Assembly: GCF_000002235.5 (NCBI RefSeq)
Contig: NW_022145605.1
Span: 31,235,274-31,299,273 of the forward strand
From: Strongylocentrotus purpuratus
Lineage: Eukaryota > Echinodermata > Echinoidea > Camarodonta > Strongylocentrotidae
Length of the DNA: 64,000 nucleotides
Reading direction: 5' to 3'
This document shows positions 34,275 to 45,294 of the stretch, in pieces. A program made the translations under genes and the position numbers. The notes under the pieces were generated by a model. It did no database searches, was not told where the DNA came from, and saw only the letters and a list, made by a program, of their open reading frames with translations. Position 1 is the first letter of the stretch. Each line of letters starts with the position of its first letter.

Positions 34275-35330
34275 TTAAAACAATCAAATTTGAGATGGGG
34301 GCGGGTCAATTTATGCAAAGTCAAATCACATTTCTTCCATTAAAAAACAACTTATAATTGAATAATTAAATTATCATTTTGTATTTTATTATTGAACTGC
34401 AATTTCCTTTTTTTGAAAGGCCATTTATTCTTCATTATGCGTTAGGTAGAAGCTGACAGTTGAAGGATAAAAAGTAATAATATCCATGCTATTATGACCG
34501 TGTGGAAAAAATGATAAAAGATATTCCCAAATTAATTGACTTCCTTCCCTCTGAGTGTCACTACAACTGCTTACCAATTTTACGTCACACCGTTATTTCA
34601 TTCAAGTGTAGGATCCTCTTTACATAATAGTTTTTAAATTTGGCAGAGCGCCGTATGGCAGCCGTGCTAAAGCCAGGGGAATAATCGGGAGCGCCAGGAG
34701 GGTCAAATCTGACTGGCATGAGCGATATACAAGAACCCACTATTATTATTATTATTATTATTTTTATAAAGAAGGACTTTGAAATTCGGTAAAAACATAT
34801 GTGTAGGGCCTATACAGAAAATCAAAGCTAACCTTAATAGCAAGTTATTTTAATAGAAAGCAGAAAAAAGTCAAAGAAGCAGACTGGTGTATATCTGAAA
34901 GAAATCGGACATAAAGTTAAAAAGAAGTGAAATTTTGAAAGCTACGTAAGAAATTTCAAATTTACTGAATCGGTACTGACACTATAATCTAGTGCCGGAC
35001 AGCTTTCGTTTCAATACAAAAAATGACTTACATGACAACTTTTCAAAATTTAAGACTCGGACATGACCACATGACCATGTAATACTGCCATTCGTACATT
35101 CGAATTCATTTAAGCTTTTCGTTCATTCATATGAATCCATTTTGTTCTAATGACTCCCTTTAAAAAAATTCCTAAGTATGTTTAGAAAACAAGCGTAGTA
35201 TGTAATGGCTATAGTATGGATTCGTTCAATTTTCTTAGACTCTAAGATGTGTATGAAAATGAGCATAGAATTAAAGGATATTTATTGGTGCGCGCGTGTG
35301 AGTTTAGGACCGGGGAATCACGCGTATGAC
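34275..35330. other. spacer between divergent genes A and B
   Basis: No gene is seen. At about 34645-34755 there is a block (GCGCCGTATGGCAGCC, GCGCCAGGAGGGTC) ending in a TTA microsatellite, probably a dispersed repeat. 34860-35080 resembles the intron block at 10800-11000. The spacer may hold shared regulatory sequence for A and B, but nothing specific is recognised. Confidence 0.5.
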
Positions 35331-37132
35331 TAAACTTTGTTGAATAAAGTATTTTTCATTGCTCTTTGAAAAAGTTCATTAAAAAAGATACACATGGATT
35401 TTATTGAGCAACGTGGAAATGATTACAAGATAATTCTTAATGTGTAGAAAAAATATCTACACGATGGTTAAACAATTGATCCTTTGTCGTGCATCCTGTA
35501 GATTAATGGAGATACCATCATGCGCGAAACATCACACCTCCCACCGAAAAAAATACGTTTGTTTCGATTTTTTTTTTTTTTTTTTTTTTTTTGGGGGGGG
35601 GGGGGTTAAACATCTAAAATAATTTCAATTTCAGGGAATTGAAAAAACAACATCAGGGGCCTATAAATCAACATCCAACGTAATCGTTAATGTTATGCGA
35701 AATGGACTGCCAATACGCGAACTCGAATGCCCGAGTTCACCTTTTGACAATTACCGAATTTGAACAAATCTTGGCACACGCACTAGACAGAATGAATTTG
35801 GATGATAAAAAGGTAAAATCGCATGCACAAGACTCTATATTGAATGACGTCTGCACTTAATTGAACGTACCTTTGAGCGAACATTTTGTTCAAAAATATC
35901 GTAAATAGATTTAATTGCACGTGACAGTTAATCGAAATATGGCGGACGATGTTGATAATAAACAAACTTGGAAAATCACCAAACGGAATAGTTGTCATTT
36001 GTTTTGGCACGATTGATGTTATAATCACCTGTAAAGTAAAAACACTGCCAAGCTGTCAAAGGGATCATTGGTTGGCAAAACAAATGCACTCACGGAAACC
36101 AATACCGTTGCTGCTGGAATTAAAGTATAAGATAATAATCCATTTACAGTTTATTCTATGAATAACACGAACAAGATAATTTAACATACTTGAATCTTTA
36201 ATTCCTCTTTTTTGAATTATTTGTAATTCCTTTTTTTTTTATCCCACTTATTTCGTCAGTTACAGCTGTGGGTAGAGCTTTACACGTTTCACATGATACC
36301 CCAAAACCCAAAATGTTCTGGTTTGCACATTACGTTTACTATTTTACTCCCGAAAATAAACAATTTGTCATAATAAATGCTTCAAAAGAGTTTAAAGTTT
36401 TATTCTCAATTATCATCATTAAATAAACCATGTATTTATATCCTTTAAACTATCATTGGAAGTAATCACACATGTTTACTGTTAATTTCCCTGCTTGATT
36501 TTACAACTGAGTGTCCCCCACCCCCCCCCCGCCAAGGCTTTGCTGCTCATTATGATAATTCTCAAAATCATCATTTATCAGCTGTTATTTATTTTTTTTC
36601 TTCATTTTTAGTAATATTGTTAATATTGTTTTATCATTATCATTATTTGTTATGATAATACATTTTATTATTATGATTATTATTATTATTATTATTATTA
36701 TAATTATAAGTATCATCAATATCATATGCTCATTTACGTTGATATATTTTCCTTAAAAAAACGTTGGTTGTATGTACTCAATATCATTTCACCTTCAATG
36801 ATAGCTATTACGTATAACTGATCAGACAATGTCGTAATATGGCAGTGTTGACGAAATCGGTGAAGCAATTACCGTGCCAATATAGGGATTCTTGTGTTGT
36901 AGAACAGCCTTAATTATTCGTTATGAATTTCAATAGCTGGATATGGTTATTATTTTGTATATCCTTCAGCTGTCATTGCTTCGTGATTAATCGGTGGTTT
37001 GGATTGTGAGGTGACAGTTTAGCTGTTTACTAATGAAATACAAAATGACAGTTTAAATTAGTTAATAATGGAATAGGAGATTACAGTTTAATTAACCAAA
37101 GGTAAATTGTTTTCATAAAAAAGTTTGTCTCA

Positions 37133-37140
37133 ATTTGCAT
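37133..37140 (+). promoter_or_regulatory. octamer-like element of gene B
   Basis: ATTTGCAT, the canonical POU-factor octamer, lies 50 bp before the TATA start. It is kept at the same spacing in C (45150-45157) and D (62865-62872); gene A has CTTTGCAT. Function is inferred from the motif only. Confidence 0.45.
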
Positions 37141-37182
37141 GAATTGATCCGCTCTCATCCCAAATTTAATTTTTTTAGATCC

Positions 37183-37190
37183 TATAAAAG
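37183..37190 (+). promoter_or_regulatory. TATA box of gene B
   Basis: TATAAAAG starting 95 bp upstream of the ATG, embedded in a block shared by all four copies. Confidence 0.82.
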
Positions 37191-37277
37191 GAGGTTAAAT
37201 GATTTGTTTCATCATTCACTCATCATTCTTCGATACTTCACTAGATTCAAAGCATTCGAGTCAACGTACCTTTTAAA

Positions 37278-37588
37278 ATGGCTTCAGTAGTAAGTACAAT
37301 TTTCTTTCATTTACAAAGCTAACGTATCTCGTTTCTGATATTAGCTTCATTATCAATATCAAACTAGTATATCTCAATTCGAGAAGGGCATTTTACTTAA
37401 GAGATGGGATGTGAAATAGTAAATTTGTTATGTTTAGTTTTGTTACAATGGTGTCAAGGTATTGTTCATTCACTTAACTCTCAATCCTAGGGTTAAGGGT
37501 TCGAATCCCAGCCCGACACTAACGCCCTTTGGCAAGACGTTAATTCACATTCAAATAGCCACACTCCACCCAGGAAGAGTTATTGTTG

Positions 37589-37621
<33 letters not shown>

Positions 37622-39941
37622 GAGGGGGTGGGGGGTAATGATGATTGCAGGTATCTCAGGAAAAACAGCATTGATGCTGATCAGGTTTCCCTGCGTAAAC
37701 GAAGGTGTAAAATTATATATCTGTCGGAAACTTCGAAATTGTTTTGGAGGTTTTGATGTTTTTTCCTTTTCCCCCTATTTGATCAGATAGAATCTTTATA
37801 CAAGCAATATATATCTTTGTGTATTTCATTGCGATTTCTTCTAAAATTCTATACTGTTTTGTTGCAGTGTTGAATACTCCCGGAATGTATCCGAGACAAA
37901 CTATTGATTTTGACGCGGCTCTTTCTTTATTTCCAGGTAAAAACTCTGTCCCTTTGCCTGTGCCTCATTGCATTTGTTACACTGGAAATCAAAGGTAGGA
38001 ACGCTTATTATTAAAATGTTATCATGATTTATTATGAGTTTAGAACGAAGATGAAATGAATACTACCACTTGGGCTTTTTCGCGTACAAACGTCATTCAT
38101 GGGAAAGTGTGAAATGTATTCTACGTGGAAATAATACATTTCAATATAACAAATATTCTTTTGAGGATGGAGTGCGATAATTTTCCATGGTTATGACAGA
38201 AGTCATATTTCATCAAATATTCCGTCTCACAGTGAATACATAAGGTGACACCAAGTTACTTTTGATATGAAGTCAAACGATTAAATTGGTATTTCATGGT
38301 ATTCATGTTAATGATTAACGATTTTTTTTGGGGGGGGGGGGGAGGGGGGGGGGCGGTTGTGCGATTCAAATATTATGTCCATAAATTGACATGATTGAGG
38401 GTTGATTTGCAAACATTTCATATAATTTGTGACTGTATATTTAATCTCAATTGAATATTCAGTCGTTGTACATGGAACTAAAACAAAAATTGATTCAAAA
38501 GAGGTAGTATTGGAGAACAGGTTATAAACATAATGTTATTTTGCTTAAAGTCTCATTGTGATCGCTAAATTCACATCACTTTCTCCTAATCTTAGCCCAA
38601 ACCATCGATCACACTTCGGAGTTTCAAGCCCTCTGTGATAGATACAGAACAGTGATGAACGACTGTGAAGAAAAACTTCCCGGGCTAGTGACTGCTGATG
38701 AGCAGGCTTTGCTGAAGTCAGCCGATAATAATCAGGTGTGTTTGGAAGAGGAAGGTGAAACGAACTTTGCCGATGCTTGTGAGATCTTGGAGAGCGTTTG
38801 CATCCGAGTTGTCTCGTGTCCTGCTTCAGGTAAGGAACATCACTGAAGTAACTATTTTTATTTGGGAGGGGGAGTGGTATACTTTCTTTATGAATTCGAT
38901 TCATCTAGGAGCAATAATTGTCGCGGGGAAAAAATGTCGAAAACTTTTTGCTCATATGTCACTTCATCAAACAATCTGCCGGATTGATTTTATTCATCGT
39001 ACATGTTGTGAGTCGTAAAATAGATTACAGTATAGTATTAATGACTGCTTTGAGAGAAATAGTTGTTTTTATACGCTCAAGGGAAGGTTAGAATTGTGCT
39101 ATTACCCGAGGCGTGCCGAGGGTGATAGCCCAATTGTAACCTTCCCGAGAGCGTATAAACACAACTATTTTTCGAATATTAAAGCAGTCATTAATACTTT
39201 TATATGCCGAAAAAAAAAAAAAAAAAAAATTAAAAAAAAATTAAAAAAAATGTTTTCGAAGATGGGATTCGAACTCTTGCGTACAAAAGGTGATGTAACT
39301 AAAATCAGCGCCTTAAACCGATCGGCTATCGCGCTCTGTTGCCATTCATAGCAGTTTTTTTTTTTTTATATATACATTAAAATGGATTGAAACGGCTTCG
39401 CGTGGTGGATGCTTCGCGGCTGCTCCATTAAACAGGCCCTTCTTTTTTTTTACTTTTGCAATGCATATTGGCACGAATTTAGATCAAGATCTATCGGCAG
39501 ATGTTTTTTTTGTTTGTTTTTGGAAGTTTATTTTCGTCTTCATGTCAACAATGCAAGATAAAATTGTCGGTAAGATCGATCGAGATTCAATTGTATTGAA
39601 ATTACCGACCAATTCTTCGCACACGTACGGTATCCTCGATCGCTCAGACCATTTTTTAACATGTAAACCTATGGAGTAACCATGGAGACTGACCTATTTT
39701 CCCAATAACCATGGTTATTGGGATTTTGAACTGTTTTTTAACCATGGTTACCGGGAATTTTCGGGAACAGTTAAAGTTTATGAATGCAATTTCGACCAAT
39801 CAGATTGCTGGATTACTTAAGTGAGGTATATAATATCACATAATTTATGTGTTTTTATCACCCCATACAGCTCGTTTTAGGCGTTCCTCCTCTGTCTCTG
39901 CCTCTGCTGAATCATCCGTTGAGTCTAGTGAAACAGACTGA
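37278..39941 (+). CDS. secreted six-cysteine protein, gene B
   Basis: Coding exons 37278-37289, 37937-37994, 38596-38829 and 39871-39941 give 124 residues and a TGA stop. It differs from gene A by LI for FF in the signal peptide, T-to-I and R-to-H near the mature N-terminus, R-to-K and N-to-K in the domain, and D-to-N in GETNFAD. All six cysteines, the ARFRR site and the Ser/Glu tail are unchanged. The exon 2 donor is GTAGGA rather than GTAAGA/T, a weaker site. Intron 3 carries an insertion of about 800 bp absent from gene C. Role unknown; secretion is inferred from the signal peptide and the lack of a membrane segment. Confidence 0.85.
37448..37585 (+). repeat. tRNA-related SINE-like segment, intron 1 of B
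   Basis: It contains a B-box-like GGTTCGAATCCCAGC after ATGGTGTCAAGGTATTGTTC, followed by a tail with GGCAAGACGTTAATTCACAT and CCACCCAGG. This layout fits a tRNA-derived SINE head plus body. A GT microsatellite follows at about 37589-37620. The same copy sits in intron 1 of C (about 56708-56830) and D (about 63180-63500). Confidence 0.6.
39032..39832. mobile_element. insertion in intron 3 of gene B
   Basis: Intron 3 is 1041 bp in B and 238 bp in C, and the extra sequence maps between TTACAGTAT and CATAATTTATGTG. It opens with a hairpin (39034-39199, arms AGTATTAATGACTGCTTT). It then has A-rich sequence and a tRNA-Leu-like segment on the minus strand (39256-39343, GATCGGTTTAAGGCGCTG A box and GAGTTCGAATCCC B box). 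No coding sequence. Family unknown. Confidence 0.7.
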
Positions 39942-40199
39942 GAAAGACATCGCCAAATATCGTCTTTGAAGAAGATTAGAGATCATTCTTCTGCACCTAG
40001 TAGTTATATGAAGTTTAATTTATTGTTATTCATTTTTATTTAATTTTACGTATTTATAATTAAACAATAATGTAGGCCTATTAATTCCGCCATTTTGAGA
40101 TGATTAGATGCCTACATAATGTAATGCCCTTAGGACTGCCCTCATCAAAATAGATATTAAAGTTTCATAATAGTGTTTTTAATTTAATTCAAGCTAAGC

Positions 40200-40535
40200 C
40201 TTCATCATCCGTGATTGGTATATTAACATCTGTGTTGCTATAGCCTTCTTTGTTTACTCTTTAGCTAGTAAATAGACTGCATTATACATTCTATTATCAA
40301 TTGTTACTATCTACATTGTATGTATATATTGTATTTACTAGTTGGTTACATTGTTCACGTTAGTACTTTCATCCCCTATATACCTATTATCGTTTGTACC
40401 TATGTGTCATTATCTACAGTATGTATAATGTATAAGAATTGTATGCATTGCTTTTTATACTTTAATGTTTGTTTGTACTCCCATACCCCGAGAGGGGGTC
40501 AAAGAGTCAATACAATTCTAAATTCTTAATTCTAA
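40200..40535 (+). repeat. probable LINE 3' end remnant downstream of B
   Basis: Sequence ending in CTAAATTCTTAATTCTAA after CCCCGAGAGGGGGTCAAAG resembles the short-repeat tail of CR1-type LINEs. The same block lies downstream of gene C (about 58620-58955). It belongs to the duplicated unit, and no reverse transcriptase remains. It may instead be part of a long 3' untranslated region. Confidence 0.35.
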
Positions 40536-41229
40536 TGTAATATAAAACAAAGTGATAAACAGCTCCTAGCAAACTAAGATGATAAACTTATTCTTTCTTA
40601 TCTTACATTTATAATAGGCATCTATGATGGCATTTAAAACTTGAATTTACTTACATCAATATTTTTTTTTTTTTTTGTAGATTATTTAGTATTTAGGATC
40701 ATTTCATTTTCTCAGACCCAAATTAGGAGTTTCGAATTAATCGTTCTATGGTTCACCAATCTTTGATATATATCTGGTATCTATTTATGATCTAATACTT
40801 TAATACTAATCGTAATCTATTTCAGTTAATTTCAAATACTTTTCTGGCTAATTTACAATCTGTGTTGACTTTAGTTTGTTCTTTATACAAAGTAGATTTG
40901 CGTACTTACAACATGCTTTATACAGAGTAGTGTCCTGTTCTGAATAGGTATTATTTGTATTATAAGTTGATGGCAGATATTATTGTTTTTTATTTTGATG
41001 AACATACTAATTTTGTTCTTTCTTGATTTGGTTTGATTTTAATAACTTGTTAATAACAGCAAACTTTTAAACTAAAGTCTTTGACTAATATGAGGGCATA
41101 CTAATTCTTGTTAAATAAATTTCTAACCAAAGGAAAGAACTGTCGTGAATATATACTTTTTGATCGTCAAGACTTTAGTTGTGCTACGACCAGGCCGATA
41201 TGGCAGAATGATTTGGAAGAGAGGATTGA

Positions 41230-41460
41230 AGCATGCCATGAGATGGGACAAAACTAGAGAAAAGACAACGAAGCGATAGGAGAGGGTCGTTAAAGAAAAA
41301 AAGGAAGAGGAGACAGGTAGGAAGAGAAGGGGAGATGGTATGGACAATAAAGAGAGAGGGGGAGGATGAGAGCGAGATAGAAAGAGAGAGAACAGGAGAG
41401 AGGGGAGAGATAGAGAAAGAAAGAGAGACAAAGCGAGTGTGAGAGAGATAGAGGTTGCGT
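41230..41460. repeat. GA-rich microsatellite
   Basis: Purine-rich GA sequence, shared with unit C at about 59640-59935. Leu/Ser-rich minus-strand frames are artefacts. Confidence 0.85.
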
Positions 41461-41909
41461 TTATTGACCAACTTTTTGGCTAGAATCAGGTTTCTCAAAC
41501 GTCTTTCAGGCAAATTTAGAAGGTGATGAACGCAAAGCCTTTTTTAAAGGTCTTTAGATATGGGCATATCTAAAGACGCAAAAAGGTGTGTTTTGTATGT
41601 GACATACAGCCAGAATCACGTTTCTGAGAGATGATAAACGCAAAGCTGTTTTGAACCGCACATACAAATCGGACCACCCAGGTTAATTTCCGGTTCGGAG
41701 GCTAGCGCGCGCCATGTGTTGTGTACAAACATGTGTATGTAGTTGACCTCCGAGAAACTGTCTGCATCCCGGGTCAAAACAGCTGCGCAGACACAAGACA
41801 ATAAACGCGACATCCCGCAAATCACTTTCGTATAGTGGGGTTCGATAGTGGGGTATGATAGTGGGGTACGATATGTACATATCTAGTGGCAAGACCCAAT
41901 AAACGCACA
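41457..41909. mobile_element. MITE-like insertion specific to unit B
   Basis: The block is absent at the matching point of unit C (near 59870). Its ends are inverted repeats of GCGTTTATTG (left) and CAATAAACGC (right), with internal GATGAACGCAAAG repeats. No coding capacity is seen, and no clear target duplication is visible because the flanks are GA microsatellite. Confidence 0.65.
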
Positions 41910-42134
41910 CAGAGAGAAAAGAGAGAGAGAGAGAGAGAGAAGAGGTGGTATCATGAAAGAGAGAGAAATGATGAGGATGCGCTCCCACGCTCTGGCGACA
42001 ATAGTACATCGTTATTTGTTATCCTCGTGCTGCATGTTTCTGTTTTTTGACGTCCAATAAAAACATGAGTACAAAAAAACTGCACTGACTTTTTTTCTTC
42101 AAAGATAGGGTCACTTGTGGCTAAGGTTGCTATT

Positions 42135-42170
42135 GGGTTTAGGGTTAGGGTTAAGGTTATGGTAAGGTGT
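42135..42170. repeat. telomere-like GGGTTA repeats
   Basis: Short degenerate TTAGGG repeats (GGGTTTAGGGTTAGGGTTAA). The counterpart in unit C is at about 60117-60150. Too short for a telomere; an interstitial microsatellite. Confidence 0.7.
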
Positions 42171-42343
42171 AGGGTTGGTCCAGCGTTGTATTTATGATGA
42201 GGTCAGTGTTACGCGGATCATCTGTCGTTCAACCAGATACAGAGAGAGAGAGAGAGACAAAAAGAGACAGACATACAGACATACATAGAGAGTTGGGAGA
42301 GACAAACATACAGAGGGAGATAAATAGAGAAAGAGTGGGCGGG

Positions 42344-42378
<35 letters not shown>

Positions 42379-42689
42379 TCAATATCCATTTAAGAAGAGA
42401 GGCAAGCTTTAATAAAACAATATTATACAGACGTTGTATGTTAACTGAGGATGTGACAATGTATGCAGAAATCGAATGTTACGTTTGTATTGTAAAGTTT
42501 TACATGGGAATTAATCAGTTTAATTATAAGTTGAAGAATAGAGAAGGCAGGGATGGCAGTTTTCAAGCAAAAGCCGATAATTATTGAAATAAATTTAGTA
42601 TTAAAACATGAAAGTAATAATAACGATTTTGGTCTTGGAAATATTATGCTGTATTTATGTATCGATTGATTCATTCATTTTATTTCTCT

Positions 42690-43441
42690 TGGATAAAGTG
42701 TTTTTTCATTATTATTTTAATAAGTTCATTACAAAAAACACACTCAGACTTTATCAAGTGGCATAAACATGATAACAATAAACTCATAAAACTTGCTACA
42801 TGTATACACGACTGATACTTTGCCGTGCACCCCGTGAAAAAATCGAGATAAATGTCCATCCTCGAATGACGCCCACCATGAGCACAACGTCAATTCTTGC
42901 CCCCCAAAAGGTTAGTTTTTTTTGTTTTTAATTAGGGGGAGGAGAATTTTGAGGCAATTGATCTAACGTAGTTATTACAGTATAAGAAGTGAAGAAAAAC
43001 GGGAAATCAAAACATATAAAAGTCTTCCTTAAGCCTGCCTTGTCGAAAGTGCATCTGATATCGACAATGAAACAAAATTAATCTACATTATTTAATTTTC
43101 AGAAATTAGAAAAATGATAGGGCCTATATAAACAACATCTTAATCTTAATTTGAATGAACATGTTACGAAATTGACTGCCCATTCGTGAGCTCGAATGCC
43201 CGAGTTCACCTTTCGACAATTACCGTCGTATTTGAACGAATATTGGCACACGCACTAGACAGAATGAATTTGGATGAAAAATAAGGTAAATTCCCATGCT
43301 CGAAACTCTATATTGAATGACTGAAGTATAGTTTGAATAACAGTCTCCACCAAAAATGACGTCTACGCTTAATTGAACGAACCTTTGAGCAAGCATTTTG
43401 TTCAAAAATATCGTAAATAGATTTAATTGGACGTGACAGTT
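42690..43441 (+). other. 5' flank of unit C
   Basis: Non-coding sequence matching 35330-35935 and 60940-61705. No gene of its own is recognised. Confidence 0.6.
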
Positions 43442-44275
43442 AAAGTGGCACGTTCCCGCCAGTGTAGTTATTGCTGCTCTAGTCATCGCCATCTTGGTTC
43501 CGAAGATCGACTTCTAATTTGCATACAGCTGTCAATCAAAGTACGCGCGGCCTGGCCTGCCTTCGCCAAGCCAGCTGATCGCTGACGATCGCGACGTCAC
43601 GAAAGTGGGCGGAAACAGCAGCCGAATCTTAGAGCCGAACTGCGATTGGCATTACTTCGGCACATAATCGGCGTTGTCCGGGCATTCGGAACATGCCATC
43701 TGCGTAAGAGCCGTATTCTGTTGGTGTCAATAGGCAGCTAGCACCGTCCGCCAGCGGGTACGTACACTGTTGGTCATAATGGTGGAATATTTATTTTTAC
43801 CCCAGTTTAGGGAAGGATTTGTAAAAATTATTTATTTCTAATAGATCTAGATAATGGCATACATTCTCAGATTTTATTGAATACTAATTTGCGAGTGTTT
43901 GTTTTGCATGACTGCTTAATCATATGTGTGCTACTATGCTAATCAGCTAAGGGACCTACGTCCTTAAGTCATAATTGACAGTAATGAGGATTAATGCCTC
44001 ACAAAAGGGCACTAGTATATAGCTAATCGACACGATTTTTATCCTGGGGCCTCACAGTAACGAGGCCATTGCTTAGCCCCTGAATCATGACTGTACGCAG
44101 TGTTTGCTAGGGTACGCGGCCCCTTCCACAAATCCCCCAAAACGAAAAAAATGCAATAATTTTTCAAAAATTCATTGCATTTTCCCCCGGCCCCCAACAG
44201 GAAAAATTCTTCTGCAGGGTCATGCATTATGGTTCAAGGCATGGCTGAGGGTACAGACTTACAGGTTTAACAGTA
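43442..44275. other. unit-C-specific block with promoter-like CpG-rich part
   Basis: At this point B and D share about 300-400 bp that unit C lacks, and C instead has this unrelated 830-bp block. The first 250 bp are CpG-rich. Read on the minus strand they hold CCAAT-type and CCGCCC boxes, GTGACGTC, ATGCAAAT and CAGCTG, then AACCAAGATGGCGATGACTA, a well-placed start codon at 43490-43492 followed by AMTRAAITTLAG. This resembles a TATA-less promoter with the first codons of a gene, possibly a captured fragment. It reads out of the block into duplicated DNA after about 16 codons, so it is not a complete gene. Confidence 0.45.
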
Positions 44276-45199
44276 AACCCCCAAACCCCAAATGTTCTTG
44301 TTATTACATTATGTACTATTTTACTCCCGACAATAACCAATTCATGATGATAAATGCTTCAAAAAGAGATAGTAGTTTTATTCTTAATTAATATCAGCAA
44401 ATAAACAACTTATTTGTATCCTTTAAAAGGTCATTGGAATAATTACAAAAAAAATCACTCTTACTTCCCCTGCTGGACTGTTGTTCCGATTGCATTTCAT
44501 CAACGTAGTACGACCGACTGTCCACCCCCCCCCCCCCATTACACCATATATTATCTTCATAATAAATATCATAATTATCATTGGTATTACTGTTGATATT
44601 ATTATTAACATTTTAGTAATATTGTTGATATCATTTTATCGATATCAATATTTTTACTATAATCATCATATTACTATGTTTTTAATTTCCATTAATTTTA
44701 TTATCAATATCATAATATGTTTCATTTAGGTTGATATTTTTCCCTTACAAAAACCTTGGTTGCTATGTACAACAGTTAATTACATGTATTCAATATCATT
44801 TCACCTTCAGTGATAGCTATTACGTATAACTTATCAGCCAACGTCATAATATAACAGTGTTGACGAAATCGGTGAAGCAATTACCGTGCCAATCAAGCGA
44901 TTCTTGTGTTTATAGAAAATCCTTAATTATTCATTATGGACGTCAATAGCTAGATATGGTTATTATCATCGCCTTATATCCTTCAGCTGTCATTGCTTCA
45001 TGGTTAATCGGTGATTTGAATTTTGAAATGACAGTTTAACTGTTTACTAATGAAATACAAAATGACAGCTTAAATTAGTTGATAATGAACAACGAGATTA
45101 CAGTTAAATTAACCAAAGGTAAATTGTTTTCATAAAAAAGTTTGTCTCAATTTGCATGAATTGACCCGCTCTCATCACAAATGTTATTTTTTTAGATCC

Positions 45200-45207
45200 T
45201 ATAAAAG
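45200..45207 (+). promoter_or_regulatory. TATA box of gene C
   Basis: TATAAAAG starting 95 bp before the gene C ATG, with the octamer ATTTGCAT at 45150-45157, exactly as in B and D. Confidence 0.82.
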
Positions 45208-45294
45208 GAGGTTAAATGATTTGTTTCATCATTCACTCATTATTCTTCGATACTTCACTAGATTCAAAGCATTCGAGTCAACGAACCTTCTAAC

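Larger units (their letters stand above)
35330..42690 (+). repeat. tandem duplication unit B
   Basis: Gene B with about 1.9 kb upstream and 2.7 kb downstream matches unit C (about 42690-60940) and the start of unit D (from 60940) in the same order and orientation. The match includes non-coding flanks, SINE copies and microsatellites, so this is segmental tandem duplication. The boundary at about 35330 and 42690 (GGATAAAGT, TTTTTCATT words) is approximate. Confidence 0.8.

Noticed and set aside
38545-38904. 119-codon minus-strand frame over exon 3 of gene B, repeated over gene C
   Set aside because: It is the antisense shadow of the conserved coding exon 3; the plus frame has splice sites, phase and cysteine conservation.
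39256-39343. Possible functional tRNA-Leu gene on the minus strand
   Set aside because: A and B boxes are good, but the anticodon arm is irregular and I see no pairing acceptor stem; it lies inside an insertion, so a tRNA-derived repeat is more likely.
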